Shown: piece after piece, positions 6,489-11,081 of the stretch | Position numbering within the stretch: the stretch's first letter is position 1 | Layout of the letters: the number at the start of each line of letters is the position of its first letter | From: JAYUKV01 sp043764135 | GTDB lineage: Bacteria > Patescibacteriota > JACMRA01 | Direction: 5' to 3' | DNA: 11,081 nt | NCBI GenBank assembly: GCA_043764135.1 | Contig: JAYUKV010000090.1 | Location: 1 to 11,081 of the forward strand | Program-made: the position numbers and the translations under genes | The notes under the pieces: generated by a model | What the model was told of the DNA's origin: nothing | Databases searched by the model: none | The model's input: only the letters and a program-made list of their open reading frames with translations

Positions 6489-6776
6489 ATGATAATCTTT
6501 TTTCAACGAATCGCTTATTTTTTTCCATTTTTGTGGAAATTACTTTGGTCCAGAGATGTGCCTTTAAAATCCAAACTAGCATTTATTTTTGGTGGTTTAT
6601 ATTTAATATCTTTTGTCGATCTTATTCCTGACTTAATTCCTTTTTTAGGTATTATTGATGATTCTATTATAACTACAGCATTTATAGTATTGGGGTTATT
6701 AGGGGTGCCAAAATTAACTCTAGAAAAAGTCTGGAATTTAGTTACAAAGAAAATCACGATTGAAGCAATAAAATAA
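6489..6776 (+). CDS. DUF1232/YkvA-family small membrane protein
   Basis: A 95-residue protein matching the DUF1232 (YkvA-like) family. The hallmark is a hydrophobic hairpin with the pattern Y-L-x-x-x-x-D-L-I-P-D-x-I-P-x-x-G-x-x-D-D, seen here from Y38 to D58 with D44, D48, D57 and D58 conserved. Two hydrophobic stretches (about 29-43 and 50-73) flank the motif, so membrane insertion is expected. The family's biochemical role is not established, so none is assigned. The gene lies between the rpmE terminator and the rpoC promoter. There is no terminator after it, so its transcript may run into rpoC. The ATG has no convincing Shine-Dalgarno. Confidence 0.82.
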   Translation: MIIFFQRIAYFFPFLWKLLWSRDVPLKSKLAFIFGGLYLISFVDLIPDLIPFLGIIDDSIITTAFIVLGLLGVPKLTLEKVWNLVTKKITIEAIK

Positions 6777-6790
6777 TATATTCTTAACAT

Positions 6791-6819
6791 TTGACATAAC
6801 CATTCTTTTCCTTTATAAT
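6791..6819 (+). promoter_or_regulatory. Consensus rpoC promoter
   Basis: TTGACA (6791-6796) and TATAAT (6814-6819) are both perfect and are separated by exactly 17 bases. A transcript would begin near 6826-6830. A small hairpin (GCCC 6832-6835 with GGGC 6842-6845) would lie at the 5' end of the RNA. Confidence 0.85.
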
Positions 6820-6829
6820 ATTATTAATA

Positions 6830-9800
6830 ATGCCCACAAGCGGGCTTATAGTTTGTGTACAAAATATGTCTTACGTTGCAATATCAAATAATTTAAAAAA
6901 TATACAGTCCATTTCTTTGAATTTAATGAGCCCAGAAGAAATGCTGAATATGTCGTATGGTGAGGTTTTAACAGCCGAAACCATCAATTACAGAACAGGA
7001 ACTCCTCAAATGAACGGTTTGTTTTGTCAGGCCATTTTTGGACCTGTTAAAGATTGGGAATGTGCTTGTGGTAAATATAAGAGATACAGATACGCTGGAG
7101 TAATCTGTGATAAATGTGGAGTAGAAGTAACTCATTCATCTGTAAGAAGAGAAAGAATGGGTCATATTGCTTTGGCCGCTCCATGTGTACACCCATGGTT
7201 TTCAAGAATTGTTCCTTCAAGAATTGCACTTGCATTGGACATGAAGTCAACTGATATTCAGAAAATTACTTATTTTTCTGCTTATGTAGTAACCAATGTA
7301 AATGAGAATTTAAGAGCTGAATATATTCAAAAAATTCAAATTGAAAAACAAAACAGACTTTCAAAAGTTAAACAAGACTTCGATGTTAAATATGAAGAAC
7401 TCTCAAGAGATTATCAAAAATCAAAAGCTGCAGGTGGCTTAGATGTTGATGTTCTAAGAGCAGACTATGACATGAAGAAGGATATCTACAAAGAACAGTC
7501 TAGAGAAACTCAAGAAAGAATTATCACTACTGCAGAAAATGCATTGCAAGCCTTAGAGTCAATCAAGGTTAAAGATGTGATGAATGAAAATAGATACTAT
7601 GAATTATCTAGATCATTTGCAGCAGTATTTAAAGCTGAAATTGGAGCTGAAGCTATCGATCAACTTTTGAAAAATATACAAATTCCAGAGGAAATCGAGA
7701 AGCTAAAAATCCAATTAGATGCTACTAAAGGTCAAATCAAGAAAAAAATTGCTAAAAGACTTAAACTAATTCTTTCATTCCAAAGATGCTCTACTGATCC
7801 TTCTTGGATGGTCTTTAAAACTGTTATGGTTCTACCTCCAGAGTTAAGACCAATGTTACAATTGGACGGTGGTAGGTTTGCACATGCTGACCTTAACGAT
7901 TTATATAGAAGATTGATTAACAGAAACAATCGTCTTAGAAAACTTATTCAAATCGGTGCCCCAGAAGTAATCTTAAGAAACGAAAAGAGAATGTTACAAG
8001 AAGCTGTAGAAGCCCTTATTGATAACTCTTCTAAAGGTGGAAGACAAGTAATGGCTGCAACAGGAGCTAAGAGAGCTCTTAAATCTCTTACTGATATTTT
8101 AAAAGGTAAACAAGGAAGATTTAGACAAAACCTATTAGGTAAACGTGTAGATTATTCTGGTAGATCTGTAATTATTATTGGTCCTAATCTAAAGATTGAT
8201 GAGTGTGGAATTCCAAAAGACATGGCTTTAGAATTATTTACTCCGTTTTTGATTGGTAAAATTGTTGAATCTTCTGAAAAAGGAACTATACCTGAAGAAT
8301 ATCAAGCTTTCAATGTACACTCAGCAAGAAGATTGGTTGAATCTAGAATTCCGATTGTTTATGATATCTTAGAGTCAATCATTAAAGACAAATATATTTT
8401 ACTTAACCGTGCCCCAACATTACACAGATTATCATTTAGAGCTTTTAAGCCAACTTTAGTTGATGGTAAAGCAATCACTTTACATCCTTTAGTTTGTTCA
8501 GGTTTTAACGCCGATTTCGATGGTGACCAAATGGCCGTACACGTACCAATTACTTTTAAAGCTCAAAATGAAGCTAGAGAATTAATGGCAGCATCAAAGA
8601 ATCTTGTTCAAGTAGCATCTGGAGATCTTACCACTAACTTTTCTCAAGATATTTTGTTAGGTATCTATTACTTAACTAAGATTGTTGATACACCAAAAAT
8701 TCTAAAAGCTTATACTTCCGAAAATGAAGCAATCGCTTCTTTGGATGCTGGTTATATCAAGATTAATGAATTGATCAAAGTTAGAGTAAATAAAGGAGAT
8801 CAAAAAGGAGTTATCGAAACATCACTTGGAAGAATATTATTTAACCAAAAAATGCCTAGCGATATAAACTTTATCAATAATGCATTAGATAAAAAAGGAG
8901 CTTCTAAACTTCTTAAGAATTTATTCTTTGAATTAGGTCAAGATAGATTAGCATCAATTCTTGATGACATCAAAGATTTAGGTTTTAAGTATGTTACTCA
9001 ATCAGGTAACTCAATGTCAATCTTTGATATCCAAGTTCCGGAATCTAAGAAAACGATTGTTAATACTGCAAATGGTAAACTTTCAACTATTGATAATCTA
9101 TATAAGATTGGATTGATGACGAAAAAAGAAAGAGGAGATCAAATCAGACAATTATGGGAAAAAGCTGGAGAAGAGCTTTCTGATATCATCGAAAAAGAAC
9201 TTGATACTAACTCTTCAGTTGGAACAATGATCAAATCAGGTGCCAGAGGTAACATGTCTAACTTAATCCAAATGGCAGGTATGAGAGGAATGAGTAGAAC
9301 ATCTACAGGTGAGATCATGGAATTATGTGTAACACACAATTATTATGAAGGTGTAACAGGTCTTGAATACTTTATTAACGCTAGAGGTGGACGTAAGTCA
9401 CTTGCCGATATTGCATTAAAAACTGCAGACGCAGGTTACCTAACAAGAAGACTTGTTGATGTAGGTCAGAATTTAATTATTGCAAAGCAAGATTGTGGAA
9501 CTACAAGAGGTGTAGTTATCACTAAGAAAGAATCTGAAGATATGGCCATGTCTCTTGCTGATAGAGCATATGGTAGATATTTATTGGAAGATGCAGTTTT
9601 TGAAGGAGAGGTAATCGTTCCAAAAGATATTCTAATCGATCATATTTTAGTTGAAGAGATTAGAAAGAGAGATTTTGAATCGCTAAATGTAAGAGCTGTA
9701 ACTCACTGTTTGTTACAAAGAGGTGTGTGCAGAAAGTGTTTTGGAATGGACTTTTCTACACATAAAGAAGTTCTTCTAGGTTCTGCAGTTGGTGTTATAG

Positions 9801-10813
9801 CAGCACAATCTTTGGGTGAACCATCAACTCAACTTACCATGAAATCAAAAATTACCGGTGGAGCCGTAACTGCAGGTAAGAAAGTAGATATCACATCAGG
9901 TTTACCTAGAGTAGAAGAAATATTCGAATCTAGAACTCCAAAAACTCAAGGTGTATTATCTCCAGTATTTGCTAAAGTATTATCAATAAAAGGATCTTTG
10001 GATTCTGGCTATGAAATAACTTTGAAAAAAGTTGATCAAAGAATTGTTATGGAACTTCCAACTACAGAAGTACTATATGTTGAAGATGGGCAAGAGATTG
10101 CAACAAATGATGCAGTAATGATTAACCCTAACGGTGAAATTATTGTTTCTCCACTTGATGCTAAAGTATCAATAAAAGGAGATAAAGTAACTTTAACTTC
10201 CAACGGTGATGATACTCTTGTTATCACAACTGATCCTGGATACGCACCTATTGTTAAGAAAGATCAAATCGTAGAAAGAGGAGATCTGCTTATTGAAGGA
10301 GCTGCGATATTACAAGATATCCTTGATTTAGGTGGTTATGATAAACTAAGAGCATATATTATTAAAGAATTATTGTCAGTTTACACTTCAAACGCCATTT
10401 CGGTAAATGAAAAACATATTGAAATTATTATTAGACAAATGTGTTCTAAAGTTTCAATTGTTGATCCAGGTGCTACTGATTATGTTTCGGGTGATATAGT
10501 TTCATTTAGTATAGCAACTACACTAAACAAGAAATTACAAGCTGAGGGTGCTAAAATTGCAACATTCAAAAGAATTGTAATCGGTATCTCAAAAGCTTCA
10601 TTATCAACAGAATCATTCTTATCAGCAGCATCATTCCAAGAAACTTCTAGAGTTTTAGTTGAGGCAGTTATCTCAGGAAAAGCTGATTACTTAACTGGGC
10701 TAAAAGAAAATGTAATCTTAGGACAATTAGTGCCAGTAGGAACAGGGTTCAAAGAAGAGAGCTTTGTTGACGAAATCACTGAAGAATATACAGATTACGA
10801 AGCAGCAGACTAA
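6830..10813 (+). CDS. rpoC: RNA polymerase subunit beta-prime
   Basis: RpoC forms the clamp and much of the catalytic centre of RNA polymerase. At 1327 residues (numbering from 6830) it is full length. Visible parts: N-terminal zinc site C78, C80, C93, C96; an extra charged helical region at about 160-250; the switch/lid region with KRVDYSGRSVI; the catalytic NADFDGD at 560-566; bridge helix KTADAGYLTRRLVDV; second zinc site C889, C960, C967, C970; GEPSTQLTM and the trigger loop near 996-1025. The oddity is M1004-K-S-K-I1008, where other bacteria have M-R-T-F-H: the trigger-loop histidine and arginine are replaced. Start: 6830 follows the promoter directly (leaderless); an in-frame ATG at 6866 would give the N-terminus length usual for the family, but also lacks a Shine-Dalgarno. 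rpoB is not upstream. In-frame stops TAA, TGA, TAA follow one another. Confidence 0.97.
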   Translation: MPTSGLIVCVQNMSYVAISNNLKNIQSISLNLMSPEEMLNMSYGEVLTAETINYRTGTPQMNGLFCQAIFGPVKDWECACGKYKRYRYAGVICDKCGVEVTHSSVRRERMGHIALAAPCVHPWFSRIVPSRIALALDMKSTDIQKITYFSAYVVTNVNENLRAEYIQKIQIEKQNRLSKVKQDFDVKYEELSRDYQKSKAAGGLDVDVLRADYDMKKDIYKEQSRETQERIITTAENALQALESIKVKDVMNENRYYELSRSFAAVFKAEIGAEAIDQLLKNIQIPEEIEKLKIQLDATKGQIKKKIAKRLKLILSFQRCSTDPSWMVFKTVMVLPPELRPMLQLDGGRFAHADLNDLYRRLINRNNRLRKLIQIGAPEVILRNEKRMLQEAVEALIDNSSKGGRQVMAATGAKRALKSLTDILKGKQGRFRQNLLGKRVDYSGRSVIIIGPNLKIDECGIPKDMALELFTPFLIGKIVESSEKGTIPEEYQAFNVHSARRLVESRIPIVYDILESIIKDKYILLNRAPTLHRLSFRAFKPTLVDGKAITLHPLVCSGFNADFDGDQMAVHVPITFKAQNEARELMAASKNLVQVASGDLTTNFSQDILLGIYYLTKIVDTPKILKAYTSENEAIASLDAGYIKINELIKVRVNKGDQKGVIETSLGRILFNQKMPSDINFINNALDKKGASKLLKNLFFELGQDRLASILDDIKDLGFKYVTQSGNSMSIFDIQVPESKKTIVNTANGKLSTIDNLYKIGLMTKKERGDQIRQLWEKAGEELSDIIEKELDTNSSVGTMIKSGARGNMSNLIQMAGMRGMSRTSTGEIMELCVTHNYYEGVTGLEYFINARGGRKSLADIALKTADAGYLTRRLVDVGQNLIIAKQDCGTTRGVVITKKESEDMAMSLADRAYGRYLLEDAVFEGEVIVPKDILIDHILVEEIRKRDFESLNVRAVTHCLLQRGVCRKCFGMDFSTHKEVLLGSAVGVIAAQSLGEPSTQLTMKSKITGGAVTAGKKVDITSGLPRVEEIFESRTPKTQGVLSPVFAKVLSIKGSLDSGYEITLKKVDQRIVMELPTTEVLYVEDGQEIATNDAVMINPNGEIIVSPLDAKVSIKGDKVTLTSNGDDTLVITTDPGYAPIVKKDQIVERGDLLIEGAAILQDILDLGGYDKLRAYIIKELLSVYTSNAISVNEKHIEIIIRQMCSKVSIVDPGATDYVSGDIVSFSIATTLNKKLQAEGAKIATFKRIVIGISKASLSTESFLSAASFQETSRVLVEAVISGKADYLTGLKENVILGQLVPVGTGFKEESFVDEITEEYTDYEAAD

Positions 10814-10815
10814 TG

Positions 10816-10839
10816 ATAAAAACCCAAAAGGGTTTTTAT
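10816..10839 (+). terminator. rpoC terminator
   Basis: AAAAACCC (10818-10825) pairs with GGGTTTTT (10830-10837) around AAAA, extendable by two A-T pairs to 10816-10839. It begins within the tandem stop codons of rpoC. The stem has only three G-C pairs, so it is modest; it is nearly symmetric and may also work on the minus strand. Confidence 0.6.
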
Positions 10840-11044
10840 TGTTGGCATTTCTTAAAACAAATCAGTTTATAATCTGAAATTAAATTACTACCTTTAAGCT
10901 AGATGATATAAATGGTCTCTTTTTAAAGAAACAGCATTTTTTGTGTAGATTTTGTTGTGAGTGATAATCACATGAAATCATATATTAATAACTCACCTTT
11001 CGCAACCAACTTTACAACAAACCAAAACCTCCCAATAATAGTTC
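10840..11044. other. Intergenic spacer with nested inverted repeats
   Basis: No recognisable gene. A small structured patch runs from about 10958 to 10995: outer arms GTGAGT and ACTCAC enclose GTGATAATCAC and ATGAAATCAT, each a small inverted repeat. A 28-codon frame at 10972-11058 has no recognisable content. Confidence 0.4.
11011..11039 (+). promoter_or_regulatory. Possible promoter of the gene leaving the window
   Basis: TTTACA (11011-11016), 17 bases, AATAAT (11034-11039), then an ATG five bases later. The layout resembles that of rpmE. Confidence 0.35.
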
Positions 11045-11081
11045 ATGATTTTGGATAAACCAACTTTAGATCTCTACTCTG
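11045..11081 (+). CDS. Possible 5' end of a protein gene (partial)
   Basis: An ATG at 11045 opens a frame that stays open to the window edge, giving M-I-L-D-K-P-T-L-D-L-Y-S. An in-frame TAG at 11039-11041 means the gene cannot start earlier. The putative promoter just upstream, with the same near-leaderless spacing as other genes here, is the main support. Twelve codons are too few to recognise a family. Confidence 0.3.
   Translation, partial: MILDKPTLDLYS

Noticed and set aside
6515..6790. Minus-strand 91-codon frame opposite the DUF1232 gene
   Set aside because: Antisense shadow; the plus strand carries the conserved DUF1232 motif.
10972..11058. 28-codon plus-strand frame after rpoC
   Set aside because: Short, unconserved-looking, and it overlaps the better-placed start at 11045.
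1..11081. Alternative genetic code with UGA as glycine or tryptophan
   Set aside because: All long conserved proteins read through at full length with the standard code, with ordinary GGN glycine and TGG tryptophan codons and no in-frame TGA.

Overview
The window is AT-rich bacterial chromosome (about one third G+C by eye) read with the standard genetic code. Every long frame closes with TAA or TAG, and tryptophan is TGG. I see no rRNA, tRNA, CRISPR array or insertion sequence. A reduced, low-GC bacterium of the Patescibacteria/CPR type (for example a Dojkabacteria- or Katanobacteria-like lineage) fits best: compact genes, a lone gatC, an RpoC with lineage-type insertions, and rpoC not preceded by rpoB. 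This placement is inference from gene content and was not tested.

Layout. Positions 1-399 hold no convincing gene but carry four strong hairpins in a row; three of them look like minus-strand intrinsic terminators. Positions 400-2477 (minus) hold a probable two-gene operon: gatC, then a membrane-bound processive family-2 glycosyltransferase. Two plus-strand genes follow: a small VOC/glyoxalase-fold protein (2683-3066) and an AqpZ-type water channel (3129-3794). A perfect 32-bp palindrome ends the convergent transcripts. Positions 3880-5865 (minus) encode a fused membrane/ATPase ABC transporter with an unusual insertion in its nucleotide-binding domain. Divergent from it are rpmE (bL31 with a long charged tail, 6095-6400), a DUF1232/YkvA-type small membrane protein (6489-6776) and rpoC (6830-10813). 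A short hairpin terminator follows rpoC, and a possible new gene starts at 11045 and runs off the end.

Expression signals are unusually legible. Several genes have a TTGACA-like -35 box, about 17 bp, and a -10 box ending only about 5-10 bases before the ATG, with no Shine-Dalgarno sequence. This suggests leaderless or near-leaderless mRNAs. The ABC transporter gene is the exception, with a leader of about 36 nt and a clear GGAG.

The most interesting protein observation is in RpoC. The trigger-loop segment that is normally M-R-T-F-H reads M-K-S-K-I, so the near-universal trigger-loop histidine (E. coli H936) is replaced by isoleucine and the neighbouring arginine (R933) by lysine. The rest of the active site is intact.

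Functionally the window mixes core information processing (RpoC, bL31, GatC) with envelope and transport functions (polysaccharide-type synthase, aquaporin, ABC transporter). Nothing in it forms an obvious defence or mobile system.
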